A stretch of 64,000 nt of DNA. Source: Larix kaempferi. Lineage: Eukaryota > Streptophyta > Pinopsida > Pinales > Pinaceae. The stretch spans positions 31,581,001 to 31,645,000 of the forward strand of contig BSBM01000232.1 of the NCBI GenBank assembly GCA_027924585.1, read 5' to 3'. Positions 11,826 to 23,846 of this stretch are shown here, in pieces; position 1 is the stretch's first letter; every line of letters starts with the position of its first letter. The notes beneath the pieces are model-generated. The model searched no databases. It saw nothing but the letters and a program-made list of their open reading frames with translations, and had not been told where the DNA came from. A program made the translations under genes and the position numbers.

Positions 11826-12290
11826 GTGACATCATCATCTGGATCATCTCGATCAACATCATCATATGGATCATCTCGATCAACATCATCATCTATATCA
11901 TCTGGATCAACATCATCATCTGGATCATCTCGACCAACATCATCATCTCGATCTTCTTGATCACATCATCATCTCGATCTTCTCGATCACATCATCATCT
12001 CGATCTTCTCGATCGTCAGGATCTTCTCGATCACATCATCATCTCGATCTTCTCGATCGTCTGGATCTTCTTGATCACATCATCATCTCGATCTTCTCGA
12101 TCGTCTGGATATTCTCGATCACATCATCATATCGATCTTCTCGATCATCTGGATCTTCTCGGTCACATCATCATCTTGATCTTCTCGATCACATCATCAT
12201 CTTGATATTCTCGATCATCTGGATCTTCTCGATCACATCATCATCTCAATCTTCTCGATCGTATGGATCTTCTCAATCACATCATCATCT
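11826..12290. repeat. GATC-rich minisatellite, about 30-bp then 44-bp units
   Basis: The first part repeats catcatcatctggatcatc-like units of about 30 bp. From about 11960 the unit is 44 bp: the phrase tcacatcatcat recurs at 12031, 12075, 12119 and 12163. Nearly every unit contains several GATC sites. The lack of stops in two frames is a by-product of the repeat; I do not regard the resulting His/Leu/Asp-rich ORFs as genes. It lies between Copia-A pol and its PPT. Confidence 0.85.
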
Positions 12291-12299
12291 CTGAATTAC

Positions 12300-13060
12300 G
12301 GGATGATCAATCCCTCTCCTTTTAAGACAAGTCCCATGTCTATGGACGATGCAATCCAGATCTATTTCCAAGATGATCAATCCTGATTAATTTACGACAA
12401 GTCTCATGTCTATGGACGATGCAGTCCAGATCCACTTCCAGGATGATCAATACTGATCAATTTAAGACAAGTCTCATGTCTATGGATGATGCAGTCTAGA
12501 TCCACTTCCAAGATGATCAATCCTGATCAATTTAAGACAAGTATCATGTCTATGGACGATGCAGTCCAGATCCACTTCCAAGATTATCAATCCTGATCAA
12601 TTTAAGACAAGTCTCGTGTCTATGGACGATGCAGTCTAGATCCACTTCCAAGATTATCAATCCTGATCAATTTAAGACAAGTCTCGTGTCTATGGATGAT
12701 GCAGTCCAGATCCACTTCCAAGATTATTAATCCTGATCAATTTAAGACAAGTCTCGTGTCTATGGATGATGTAGTCTAGATCCACTTCCAGGATGATCAA
12801 TCCTGATCAATTTAAGACAAGTCTCATGTCTATGGACGATGCAGTCCAGATCCACTTCCAGGATGATCAATCCTGATCAATTTAAGACAAGTCTCATTTC
12901 TATGGATGATGCAGTCCAGATACACTTCCAGGATGATCAATCCTGATCAATTTAAGACAAGTCTCATGTCTATGGATGATGTAGTCCAAATCAACTTCCA
13001 GGATGATCAATGCTGATCAATTTAAGACAAGTATCATGTCTATGGACGATGCAGTCCAGT
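12300..13060. repeat. 70-bp tandem array, about 11 units
   Basis: Units beginning gatgatcaatcctgatcaa and containing 'gacaagtctcatgtctatgg' recur every 70 bases (starts near 12301, 12371, 12441, 12511 ... 13001). Units differ by a few substitutions. It belongs to the long 3' untranslated region of Copia-A and adjoins the 44-bp array. Confidence 0.92.
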
Positions 13061-13357
13061 CACATGCATTTTGAACCAAATGTTCAGGGACGATGTAGTC
13101 CTATCATCAATTCTCAGATACAAATTTCTACGGATCAATTCAGGGACCTAAGTCCAGGGATGATGCAATCCCTATCCTCCACTAAGGATCCTCTATCGAC
13201 CTCATCATCGGTATCAACGACCTTATCATCGACACTGGTACAAGTATCTGCATCATCGATACAAGTGTCCACACTATCAATACAGGTATCCTTATCATCA
13301 GCCTTACCGTTGATACAAGCAACCTCATCATCAATACTGGTATCAATACCAGTATCC
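13061..13357. repeat. Degenerate repeat tail of the Copia-A 3' region
   Basis: Continues the array with irregular units such as cttatcatcgacactggtac at about 13195-13357, interrupted by LARD-1 at 13363. After LARD-1 the same 'catcatcgacc' wording resumes at 22482, showing that the two sides were once joined. Confidence 0.6.
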
Positions 13358-13362
13358 AATAT
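13358..13362. repeat. LARD-1 target duplication, left
   Basis: aatat, identical to 22477-22481. Confidence 0.85.
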
Positions 13363-14672
13363 TGTAACGTCCCCACCCTTAGACCCAATGCAAGGAAGGG
13401 AACCTGATGCCATTCTATGGGGATTTTCATAAAACTCTGCCAATTCATTAGATTTTAAAGCAAAGAAATACATATGTGCAGACGTAAATCAATTAAACAT
13501 GCATAGCGGAATAAAAACCTTATCCACACACATATTACATGAATTTTATTCAATTTAACACAGTCAACAAATTAGCACATTTGCAGAAGTAAATACACAA
13601 TAAAATACTCATCTTGATGCAATGTTGTCCCAAACAACTAGCTATGTCGCTGCAACGTTCCTTCCAGCCATAGGTCTTTGCCCAGCCTGTATTCTTTCAG
13701 CACTCAGAGACCACCCCCGAGCTGGGCATGATATCTACAAGGAAAAAGGAACCCTCAAGCACAGCACAGCCCAAAGCAATGGATACCCATCTCAACCCCA
13801 ACATTCTCTTGCACATCAAACTCAGATATGGGCTCTGGAACACACTTTCAGCAGTGGGACTTAGGAACTAGATGGACAGGGGTTTTCCCAAAACGTAGGC
13901 ACACCAAAAATGGATTGTGGGAAGAGGAATCCAACCCCAGGGAAGAAAACCAATTTCTCCCACAGATGTATGAGCATACAGTGGGCCAAAACAACCTCTA
14001 AAAACCCCAAATCGTTTTCCCCTTCTTCCCCACTGTTAGCCACAGCAAAAACGCCCTTCTGAGCTAGGAAAAAATAAGGTAAACACAGCAAAACCAGTGA
14101 GGAAAATGCCCAGGTCGCTCCAAACTCGTGAGAGGGAAAAGTTGGTTAATGGGTAATGGCTTGGGGAGCAATTCATGGCTCTTTTCTTACCCAAGAAGCC
14201 AAACACGAATTTCCATGCAGGGTGGCTTGCCCATACTCGAATTTGGACAGCCATACCTCCCATTCCCCAAGGCATTAACTACCTCAACCAACTCTTGGGA
14301 GAAATCAATGATTGGGTACAAAAGTCAACATGGGTAGTTGAGGGTTCATGGGTTCTCTCATTGACACTCGGATTGACTTGATTGGCTCAAGGGTTTGAAT
14401 ATTTTCCTCCCAATTTCCTTGTAACATCATGCCCCCATCTCTTGTTGCATTGCATAGCTAGTTGTGGGATTTTATATTAAAATGCATATTTACAATTCCC
14501 ATGGTTCACTAGCACATGGGTAGCATAATTTCAAATACTTGCCTCTTCTAGATCGAGTGTTCACTAGCGGGGCCTTGGCCTTGAGATCCACGCTAGGAAT
14601 CATACATAATACGCATACATCATTTACATTATAGCCCAAAATATTACAAGGGTAAAAATGGGGGACATTACA
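13363..14672 (-). repeat. LARD-1 3' LTR
   Basis: 1,310 bp, TGTAACGTCCCC...GGGGGACATTACA on the plus strand, aligned end to end with 21166-22476. The terminal words are near inverted copies (TGTAATGTCCCC / GGGGACATTACA), an unusually long terminal inverted repeat of about 12 bp. Confidence 0.93.
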
Positions 14673-14690
14673 TTCCCCTCCCCTTGGAAT
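14673..14690 (-). other. LARD-1 polypurine tract
   Basis: Minus strand ATTCCAAGGGGAGGGGAA abuts the LTR start TGTAATG. Confidence 0.75.
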
Positions 14691-14895
14691 AACACCATCC
14701 TCGATGTTCCAATATCTAGAAAAACATACACGCTATATACATGTCCAAATTTCTCAAAATATGGCAGGTTTGTCCTGCATTTCACCCTTTACTTGGGTTT
14801 TCGGGACCAAGTCCTTTGGTCTTCACAAACTGCTCCTGCTGGCTAGGACCTTCTAGCTCTGCATGAGGGCATTGTTCCAAAACAATCCCTTCCTT

Positions 14896-15306
14896 TTATT
14901 TACCTTCCCGCTGATCTACAAGTATGGAAACTTTATGGCGGCTACCCTCTTGCTGCTCCATTGTTGGGCAGTCACGGAGGCAATGATTTCCTCCACATCC
15001 CCAACGTTTCATTGGTTGCTTTACCCTTTCCTGCTCAAATTCCTTTGAGTCTTCCCACCTGGAATGTTTCTTAATCGACCGATTGGATGAATGCTTCTTC
15101 ATGGATCCACATTCCTTTCCTTTACTGATTGCTCCCATAATGCTTTTTACCTCTTTTTGCAGACGAATAGAGTCCTGCAAAATCTTGTGGTTCATCTCAT
15201 TCTGTTGCCTTTGTAGCTTGACCATCTCTCCAAGATTTTCTTGGGTCCTGGCAATTGTTTGAAGAAGAATTTCAACCAACTCTAATAGCCCTCAGTCTGC
15301 TGCCAT
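14896..15306 (-). pseudogene. LARD-1 small Gag-like ORF with zinc knuckle
   Basis: About 137 codons from an ATG at 15306 (MAAD, then a TGA at the fifth codon, then GLLELVEIL...). The first half (EMVKLQRQQNEMNHKILQD) is predicted coiled coil. The second half is basic and ends with CGGNHCLRDC, a degenerate CCHC knuckle lacking its first Cys. This resembles the C-terminal nucleocapsid part of a Ty3 Gag, with the capsid core missing. It is near the 3' end of the element, not beside the leader, so it may be what remains after deletion of gag-pol. It could still be translated if the early TGA is bypassed by internal initiation at 15225, but nothing shows that. Confidence 0.5.
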
Positions 15307-16440
15307 GGTCAATGGAAACAACTGACCACACTTTGCTTACTAGCAACACTTTCTTGTGCCGGCTGCAACTAATTGTTTCACTTTCTTACCTGTGAAATTC
15401 ATCATGGAAATCCTTTGTTAGGACAAGCATAACATAAACATTAAAATTAGTCAATTATTTTCCCAATTGACATGGAATGTCCCCGCTTGATTCATGGGAC
15501 TTCCACACTTTTCATGATTTCCCAACATACACATGAACTCATTCATGTTCATCCTTTCACAGGAAATTTGCTATTTCAACATTCACAATTCATTTCAAGC
15601 AATTAAACACAATCTATTTTCAGCCATGACATGCACTCAACAATCTTTTGTTTTATGAATGCATCAATCGAAAGGAAAAAGAAGAGTAGGAGTTTCTCCC
15701 TCTTAGTCTTGTTCTATTATGGAGCTACACCATTGCCGTGGTTTCATGCTCCTTAGTCTCCTTCACTTCAATGTGAATGCTTTGACTTTCCTTTCTTGGC
15801 TATGACACTTAGTGTCTAAGGTCCGTCTAAGGATTTTCAACTAGGAACCTTCTTCCATAGTTGCCTACAGAACCTTTGGCTACTATGACCCACTCATGTC
15901 CACTAGCACCATCTTTCATTACTGCTCATACTGAGCTCTTTAGGATGGTCACATGTCCATCTGCATCCCTATGATGCCTTCCTAGTCCTTGCTTCCAACA
16001 ATACCTACACTCAAACATTGAATCAATTCACATGTTTAGTTTATTTTCATATGGTTTATCTCTAAACAAGAGTTTAGGAAATCATAACCAAATTATATAC
16101 ACACGTATATTCATAAGCAAGAAGCTGCAAGGTAACCGAATACTTATTTGTATTGGATGTCTTCACTTTATTCCACAGGATCCTTCTTTGCTTTACGAGC
16201 CTTGGATTTCCCGTGAACACAATTATGAATGTTGGGCCAACACGTAGGTTACTCCACAATCATTCGAATGTGCAATGCAAGCCAGTACACCGACTGGGTT
16301 TTATCAATTGTTTAAGGGATGTTGGGCCAGCGTACACGCTACTTCACAATATCAAGTAGTTAATGCCCAACTAGTGACTCTCTGGACTTATCAAGAACTT
16401 TATACTGTTCAACCAGCTACTCCATGGATTTCTCAATAAT

Positions 16441-16522
16441 TTATATCGCCTACTCATTTACTCTCTGGATTTACCAGCAATTTATATCGCCCACTCATTT
16501 ACTCTCTGTATTTACCAGAAAT
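16441..16522. repeat. Two 41-bp tandem units in LARD-1
   Basis: tttatatcgcc-actcatttactctctggatttaccag occurs twice in tandem (period about 41). Confidence 0.7.
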
Positions 16523-16931
16523 TTATAGTCTTTCAGGGTCTTTCCTTCCTACAATGACCAATGTTTCCAACAAAGAAACAATAGTGTAGCAGCTTAGCTG
16601 TTAGAAGACTTATACCTAAAATCTTCATTATTCCAAACAAGACATAAATGAAAACGAATACTTATCTGTATTGTGCATTTCCCTTCCAGTCCACAGGGTC
16701 CTGCTTCACTTTGCAAGCCTTGGAATCGCCTATGGACTTGGATATAGTTAATGCTTAACCAGTACACCTCCCCATAGGATGGATTTACCAAGCATTTGGT
16801 GGTGCCCAACCAATCCCATACCTGGTTGGCCCTCTCCAGTGTCGAGCCAACACATTCGTCTGGGTCATCGACCAATGGAAGGAAACTGCGCCACCTGACC
16901 ATTATAGGTCAAGGCTCTACTATGGAGCCAT

Positions 16932-17046
16932 AGGCATCTCATGGTTTTCAGTCAGTCTTGGCGCCCTCCCTCCTACCGCTGACCCAATAGGCATCTCAGG
17001 GTTTTCAGTTAGTCTTGGCGCCCGCCCTCCTACTACTGACCCAATA
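16932..17046. repeat. 57-bp tandem duplication in LARD-1
   Basis: aggcatctca...gttttcag...agtcttggcgcc...ctgacccaat is present at 16932 and again at 16989, with a few substitutions. Confidence 0.8.
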
Positions 17047-20000
17047 GAGATTTTATGCCTTCACCAATGTCACCACACCTTCTTGCACCATAACCCTTCA
17101 CACACACATCAAATCTTCATTCATACAAGGACGCCACTCCTTCTCTTGTGCAAATCGGTGGTTCCTTTTAGGAACTTTATAGGTGACTTTCTTGACTGCA
17201 GGTTAGCATGGCCCCACTCACATAAGGATGATACCCCTTTTCACTACACATCTCCTTGGGTTTGTCCATCCCTTCCAGTATTATTTAGTGAGAGCATAGA
17301 AAGGTTTCCAATTCCTATACAGTCCTTCTGCGTACCCTTCTTCACTTTGCCTCTTAATGTGTAGTACCAATTGGCATCTGTGTAGGCTGAAAACACCAGA
17401 AGGATAAGCAGGCTTACTTGTATTGCTTCTCAAAATCGCAACCACATTCCATAACATTCACTATCAAGTATTGAAACACCAGGAATGCCTCCATTCCCTT
17501 AGGGTGTAGTCAATATTGACAACCCTATCATTACCCACCACCATAAAAGGTGTGCACCCCCTTTCCAATGTGAGCCATGTAGGCCCTAATCATACTCAAG
17601 CAGTATGAAATGATATATATAAATAAAGCAGAGCATGCTCTGCATATTAACCCTAATAATTTAGACATGCATGTTCTATCTAGGGTCACATAATACTCAT
17701 TCATTTTGGAAATGTATCTTTTCTTCATTTGCGAAGAATGGGGCTCCCTTCTCTAAGTCAACAGTTCTTCGGGTTGCCACCCCAATATTTCCATGTTCCA
17801 TAATCCACACATGCCTTCTTAGCATAGCTTTAGCATCTCACTCTCATGGTTTTCCAACATACAGCTCAGCTGAGATGTCATCCTTGAATTATGCAATGGT
17901 GTTTCACCCAAAACCCATTTCTAAAGCATGGGGTCCTTCCCATGGAATTTGGCTTCTGCAGGTCATCATACATGGTCTTCCTGCAATGTGTCTTCCTGGC
18001 ACATTTATCAAATAGCCAAACAGTCAGCAACATTCAATAAAATTCAAATCTGATTTTCCTTAATCATTCGAGGACATTAATAATTAAATTCAAGTATGAA
18101 TTTGCAATTCTGTCCTCTGCAGAATCGATTTGCTTAGCCATGATTCTGTTCTCATATCATTTGGCTCTTGCTCATGGTAGATTCCAATCTTTGTCATGGG
18201 CTTACCCACATTTTCCATGCCCAAAACAATCTACCTGAAATCTGAAACTTCAATCAGCCAAACATGTTGTGAGTATCTATGCATATAATCCTTTCATTGC
18301 TACAACAGTGACTGAAGTGATCTCAGAATTATAGCACTCAATAATTCAAACACCTTCAGCTGTTAACATTTGAGGTGCAATGAAATATATGTATATATGT
18401 ATATATCCATCGTTATCATCAATAAAATTGCAAGACATGGGTACACTATCCGTGCAATTTAAATAAATTGTAAGTACTCATTACTTCACATTCCATGCAA
18501 TCTCTGTCTTTCCATAGAGCACTCTAGTAACCCATCATCATGTCTACCTTCTTCATGCAATCTTTCTCCTGCATTCATAACAGCTCATGAAATTCTCTCA
18601 GTATTAACAATGGTTCACCATTTCGTATATTATCTAAATGCATTGAAACCTATACATATCACAACTGTGCATTCTCGCAATGCATCTCAACATGTGCACT
18701 TACACATATGCATGCACATTCACATTTACATAATATTTAATGTGCATTCACTCAATGCATAATCCCTCAATACAACTTTGCATCAATCTGCGGATATTAT
18801 GCATTCCAACATATTATGGCCTAACCATTCATATGGCATGTACTACCACAACATGACTATAGTTCTTTACTTCCTTTGGTTATTTAAAATTATAATCCAA
18901 CATACATAATGGCATGTTATAATTTCATATGAATGCATTGAGGTTTCTAAGAAATTATAGGGTGTAAGGATCCTTTCCCTCACTTACCCACACCTCATCA
19001 TACTCGGTAGATTAACATTCACATTCAAACACTTGATACCGCATGCAAATCAAATCAACATAGTTTAAACATAGTTGAATGGATCTTACCAAATCCTCTT
19101 TCAACATCCATGCACTCAAGCACAAATATCCATTTCCTTCATGGCTGTCATTAGCATCGTTTGATGTTACCTGATCAGTTGGCCTCTCACCAAGGTTACA
19201 CAGTCCTTTTTCCAACCTCGTGACCATAGATTTGTTGCACCATCCTTTCTTCATAAGGTTGTTGGTCATATTCAACAATCATCATCCACATCTTTAGCCA
19301 TGCTTCGGTTGTCGTTGGTCCTATAACCATTGCAAACACGACTATTTATTTAACAACCACCATAATCATCTTTAAGTGGCTCATTGCATATGCAAAACCT
19401 CACTATTATACCAATATACAATATCATATATATACACAAGTATTTTTACATGCACTATGCAATGTTTATCAATATGCCATCTCATTTATCCAATATCTTG
19501 CATTTTCAATCATGCTTCTATGATCTGGTTCCTATAACATTAGTTGTCATCAACCATAGGCACTACCATTAGTGGGCTATTACATGTGTAACTTCACTAT
19601 TTTGTCAATATGCAACATCATGCTCATGCATAAGCAATTCTCATGTGCATTATGCAATGATTCTCTAATCATATCCACTAATTCATATGCATTACTCTCT
19701 TGCATTTCCAGCATCCCTATGCCATAATTTTCCGTATATAAAACTTAGGAAATATAAATATAATAGCAAGAGAGGAGTTAAGGAATTCTCCCTTTCCAAT
19801 TCCTCATCATGGTATGGAGTTACCCCTCCTTATCATAGTTGATCCTTTTCATGGCTTCCCTACCAAGCACACAAGGATTCATTAGCTATGATCTTCTCAC
19901 GAATTAGCAATTCAACATATACGTACATGTATAACATTCATTTTTGCTATTTTCCAAATATGCAATTCCTATTCTATAATAGAAATAGTTAAGGTGAGAA

Positions 20001-20174
20001 GCTTCCCTCTTATCAATGTTTCCTTGCTGCTCCCATTGCTCTTCCGCAATGCATATCACAACCAATTACTTTTAATAGGGCTTCCACAACCTTCCATGCA
20101 ATTCCTGCTTCTTATCCCAGCATAGAGAATGCCTTTCACACTTTCAACGACTGTCTCCGGGGGACAATGGGGGT

Positions 20175-20194
20175 CAAGGGGGCTTTCCCCCTTG
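20175..20194. other. Perfect hairpin in LARD-1 leader
   Basis: caaggggg-cttt-cccccttg: an 8-bp stem with a 4-base loop, in GC-rich surroundings unlike the rest of the element. In the element RNA it would lie in the 5' untranslated region beyond the 32-bp repeats. An RNA structural role (packaging or dimerisation) is a guess. Confidence 0.45.
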
Positions 20195-20395
20195 TGGCTT
20201 CCCTGCGCCACTGCAGGGCGGGTCAAGGGCAGCGCCTTCATTTTTTTTTTTTGTAAATCCTTCGATTTCGTGCAATCTGGCACATAAGTTCCATGGCATT
20301 TTTCAACTTTCGGCACCTGAAAAATTTCCCTGGAAAACGGCTGAAATTCCCTATTTCGGCGGACTTGACAATTCTCTTTCGACCTGTTGCGGACA

Positions 20396-20750
20396 AACTT
20401 ACTGATCTCTTCCGCTGTTGCGGAGAAACTCGCCCATCTCTTCCACCGTTACGGAGAAACTCGCCCATCTCTTCTGCTGCTACGGAGCAACTTGCCCATC
20501 TCTTCCGACACTGCGGCGAAAACTCACCAATTCCTTCCGACACTGCGGCGGAAACTCTCCAATCTCTTTCGACACTGTGGTGGAAACTCACCAACTCCTT
20601 CCGACACTGCAGCGGAAACTCACCAACTCCTTCCGACACTGCGGTGAAAACTCACCAACTCCTTTCGACACTGCGGCGGAAACTCTCCAATCTCTTCCGA
20701 CACTGCGGCGGAAACTCACCAACTTTTTCCGCCGTTTCGGCAAAAACTTG
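20396..20750. repeat. 32-bp tandem array in LARD-1 leader, about 11 units
   Basis: The phrase ttccgacactgcggcggaaa recurs at 32-base spacing (g of 'gaca' at 20507, 20539, 20571, 20603, 20635, 20667, 20699), with more degenerate units to the left. It lies about 400 bases inside the PBS. Open frames of up to 248 codons across it on both strands come from the stop-poor repeat; a 32-bp period shifts frame every unit, so these are not protein repeats. Confidence 0.9.
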
Positions 20751-21148
20751 CCAACTTTTTCCGCCATTAACACTTAGAAAAATTTTGAAATTTTTTGGAC
20801 CAACTCATCGAGTCCTTCCGCCCTTGCGAACCAAGTTGCTGAGTTCTTCCGCCATTGTAGACCAAAATTCATTGATTCTCTGTCAGTTCGTTGCAGAGCA
20901 ACTCGCCAAGTTTCGCCACCAACTTCGGCGCAAACTCACCAGTTCTAGCCGGCAACTTTGGCACAACTCAGTGAGGTTCGCCGAAACATGTCGGCTCAAC
21001 TCCACGAGACTCGCCGAAACAGTTAGGCAAAGCACTTAGAAATTTTTTGAGATTTTGAAACTTTTCTTAACGGTCTGTGCTAGGAAGGAAGCATACTTAC
21101 CTCTACAAGCTGTGATAGGTAGCCCATGAAGGCCCAATGCTGCAACCA

Positions 21149-21163
21149 GCAGATCTGATACCA
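21149..21163 (-). other. LARD-1 primer-binding site
   Basis: Minus strand TGGTATCAGATCTG two bases inside the 5' LTR; its first ten bases match the initiator-Met-tRNA-complementary PBS TGGTATCAGA. Confidence 0.8.
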
Positions 21164-21165
21164 AA

Positions 21166-22476
21166 TGTAATGTCCCCACCCTTGGACCCAATGCAAGGAA
21201 GGGAACCTGATGCCATTCTATGGGGATTTTCATAAAACTCAGCCAATTCATTAGATTTTAAAGCAAAGAAATACATATGTGCAGATGTAAATCAATTAAA
21301 CATGCACAGCGGAATGAAAACCTCATCCACACACATATTACATGAATTTTATTCAATTTAACACATTCAACAAATTAACACATTTGCAGAAGTAAATACA
21401 CAATAAAATACTCATCTTGATGCAATGATGTCCCAAACAACTAGCTATGTCGTTGCAACGTTCCTCCCAGCCATAGGTCTCTGCCCAGCCTGTATTCTTT
21501 CAGCACTTAGAGACCACCCCTGAGCTGGGCATAATATCTACAAGGAAAAAGGAACCCTCAAGCACAACACAACCCAAAGCAATGGACACCCATCTCAACC
21601 CTAGCATTCTCTTGCACATCAAACTCAGATATGGGCTCTGGAACACACTTTCAGCAGTGGGACTTAGGAACTAGATGGACAAGGGTTTTCCCAAAATGTA
21701 GGCACACCAAAAATAGATTGTGGGAAGAGGAATCCAACCCCAGGGAAGAAAAATGATTTCTCCCACAGATGTATGAGCATACAGTGGGCCAAAACAGTCT
21801 CTAAAAACCCCAAATCATTTTCCCCTTCTTCCCCACTGTTAGCCACAACAAAAATGCCCTTCCCAGCTAGGAAAAAATGAAGGTAAACACAACAAAATGA
21901 GTGAGGAAAACGCCCAGGTCGCTCCAAACTGATGAGAGGGCAAAGTTGGTTAATGGGTAATGGATTGGGGAGAAATTCATGGCTCTTTTCTTGCCCAAGA
22001 AGCCAAACACGAATTTCCATGCAGGATGGCTTGCCCATACTCAAATTTGGACAACCATACCTCCCATTCCCCAAAGCATTAACTACCTCAACCAACTCTT
22101 GGGAGAAATCAATGATTGGGTACAAAATTCAACATGGGTAGTTGAGGGTTCATGGGTTCTTTCATTAACACTTGGCTTGACTTGATTGGCTCAAGGGTTT
22201 GAATATTTCCCTCCCAATTTCCTTGTAACATCATGCCCCCATCTCTTGTTGCATTGCATAGCTATTTGTGGGCTTTTATATTAAAATGCATATTTACAAT
22301 TCCCATGGTTCACTAGCACATGGATAGCATAATTTCAAATACTTGCCTCTTCTAGATCGAGCGTTCACTAGCGGGCCCTTAGCCTTGAGATCCACGCTAG
22401 GAATCATACATAATATGCATACATTATTTACATTATAGCCCAAAATATTACAAGGGTCAAAATGGGGGACATTACA
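21166..22476 (-). repeat. LARD-1 5' LTR
   Basis: 1,311 bp partner of 13363-14672, ending attaca at 22476 followed by the target duplication aatat (22477-22481). Confidence 0.93.
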
Positions 22477-22481
22477 AATAT
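22477..22481. repeat. LARD-1 target duplication, right
   Basis: aatat, identical to 13358-13362. Confidence 0.85.
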
Positions 22482-22495
22482 CATCATCGACCATG

Positions 22496-23846
22496 TCACT
22501 CCCCCTCTCGGGGAGGGTCCTTCTGAACTACACCAAGTTTGTCTCGGAAATACTCAAAATTTATTCGAGATAGAGGTTTGGTCAACACATCAGCAACTTG
22601 TTCATTAGTGCTTACATACTCTAGCTTGATAGCTCCTTTCTGCACCATATCCCGTGTATAGAAATATCAGATCTCTGCTTTGACTTATCATGGAACACTG
22701 GATTTTCTGTCATCTTGATACAACTCTGGTTTTCACACAAGATGACAGTGGGGTCGATCTCTAAGTTAAATAATCTTGATAACAACTTCTGAAGCCATAC
22801 CGCTTCACAACTAGCAAAGAAGGAAGCTATATATTCCGCTTCAGCTGTGCTGAGAGCCACACTAGACTGCTTCCTTCTAAACCACGAGATCATGGCAGAT
22901 CCCAGACAATAACATCCGCTTGATGTACTCTTCCTGTTTGATACACTTCCATCCCAATCAGCATCTATGCAGCCATATAATCTGAAATCACGATCTCCAA
23001 GATAATATAGACCAAATTCTATCGTACCCTTCAGGTACCTCATCACATGCTTTGCAGCTATTAAGTGAACATGTCTAGGTTCCACTAGATACTGACTCGA
23101 GGTGTTCACAACAAAGCATATATCTAGCCTAGTGTTTGTCATATACATCAATGACCCAATAATCTGCCTGTACAGAGTTACACCCACTAACTCTGATGAG
23201 TCATTCGCTAATAGCTTCAAGTTGGAATCCATGGGAGTGGCCATGGCTTTACATTCCAACATATCAAATCTTTTCAATATTTCCACAGCATACTTTCCCT
23301 GGTTGAGAAAGATTACTTCCAGTCCTAGGAAGTAATGCATCAAACCGAGATCTTTCATCTCGAACTCTGCAGAGAGTTTCTTCTTGCACTCAACAATTTG
23401 TTTCTCATTTCCAGTTAGAAATAAATCATCCACATACAACAAAAATATGATAGGTTCATCATCCATAATCTTGAGATAAAGGTTAGGATCAACTTTACTC
23501 TTGGTAAAGCCCAAGCTTGCTAGGAAACTGTCGATTCTTCCATATCAAGCTCTGGGAGCTTGCTTTAACCCATACAAATCCTTATACGTGGGTTCTTCTA
23601 TCTTCAACCTCAAAACCTTGTGGTTGTTCTATGTAAACTTCTTCCTCAATCACACCATTCAGGAAGGTTGTATTTACATCCATCTAATGTAATTTCCACT
23701 TCATTATGGATGCAAGTGCCATTATGGTTCTGATGGAAGTGTACCTTGCAACTGGTGTAAATGTTTCCTCATAGTCAATTCCCTCTTTCTAAGAGAAACC
23801 TCTGGCTATAAACCTTGCCTTATATTTTTCAATGCTACCATCTGCA
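22496..23846 (-). pseudogene. Copia-A pol, part 2: reverse transcriptase and RNase H
   Basis: C-terminal half of the copia polyprotein. Reading right to left: the RT start continues from before the solo LTR (ADGSIEKYKAR), with two TAG codons in place of Gln (in FS*KEGIDYEETF and H*MDV) and a frameshift near 23515. The longest clean frame is 22621-23514, with the RT active site YVDD at 23425-23436, the MKDLG..HYFLGLEV block, and the RNase H signatures DADWDGS, SSVALSTAEAEYIA and CENQSCIK. A further frameshift near 22660 precedes the final block (EQVADVLTKPL...). The stop TGA is at 22496-22498, followed by a purine-rich sequence. No function is expected. Confidence 0.9.
23842..23846. repeat. 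Solo-LTR target duplication, left
   Basis: ctgca; right partner ccgca at 24532-24536, one mismatch. Confidence 0.6.

Larger units (their letters stand above)
15307..20395 (-). other. LARD-1 non-coding interior
   Basis: About 5 kb with no ORF that looks coding on either strand. It has short tandem duplications (listed separately), TA-rich runs near 18386-18410 and many CATGCAT-like words at 18640-18800. I see no further gene, tRNA or promoter that I can defend. Confidence 0.7.
13363..22476 (-). mobile_element. LARD-1: non-autonomous LTR retrotransposon (large derivative)
   Basis: A 9.1-kb element with 1.31-kb LTRs at both ends, a perfect 5-bp duplication (aatat), a PPT next to the left LTR and an initiator-Met-tRNA-type PBS next to the right LTR, which sets the orientation as minus. 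Its 6.5-kb interior has no protease, integrase or RT; the only coding remnant is a small Gag-like ORF (14896-15306). It must have been mobilised in trans. It sits in the 3' region of Copia-A, beyond the pol stop. Confidence 0.92.

Noticed and set aside
11789-12294. Two long overlapping plus-strand ORFs rich in His, Leu, Asp, Ile and Ser
   Set aside because: By-product of the GATC-rich minisatellite; two frames are open at once and neither resembles a protein.
11960-13060. CRISPR-like array
   Set aside because: The repeats are directly adjacent with no unique spacers, and the sequence is a plant retrotransposon.
13135-13473. Minus- and plus-strand ORFs of 88-140 codons with Asp/Val/Ser repeats
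   Set aside because: They cross the LARD-1 boundary and reflect degenerate repeats.
20293-21039. A 248-codon plus-strand ORF and several overlapping ORFs on both strands
   Set aside because: They come from the 32-bp tandem repeat, which lacks stops in several frames; the period is not a multiple of three, so there is no protein repeat, and the ORFs run opposite to or across the leader of LARD-1.
21664-22125. A 153-codon minus-strand ORF in the LARD-1 LTR (partner fragments near 13861-14275)
   Set aside because: The frame is broken in the other LTR and shows no domain; it is most likely a chance frame.
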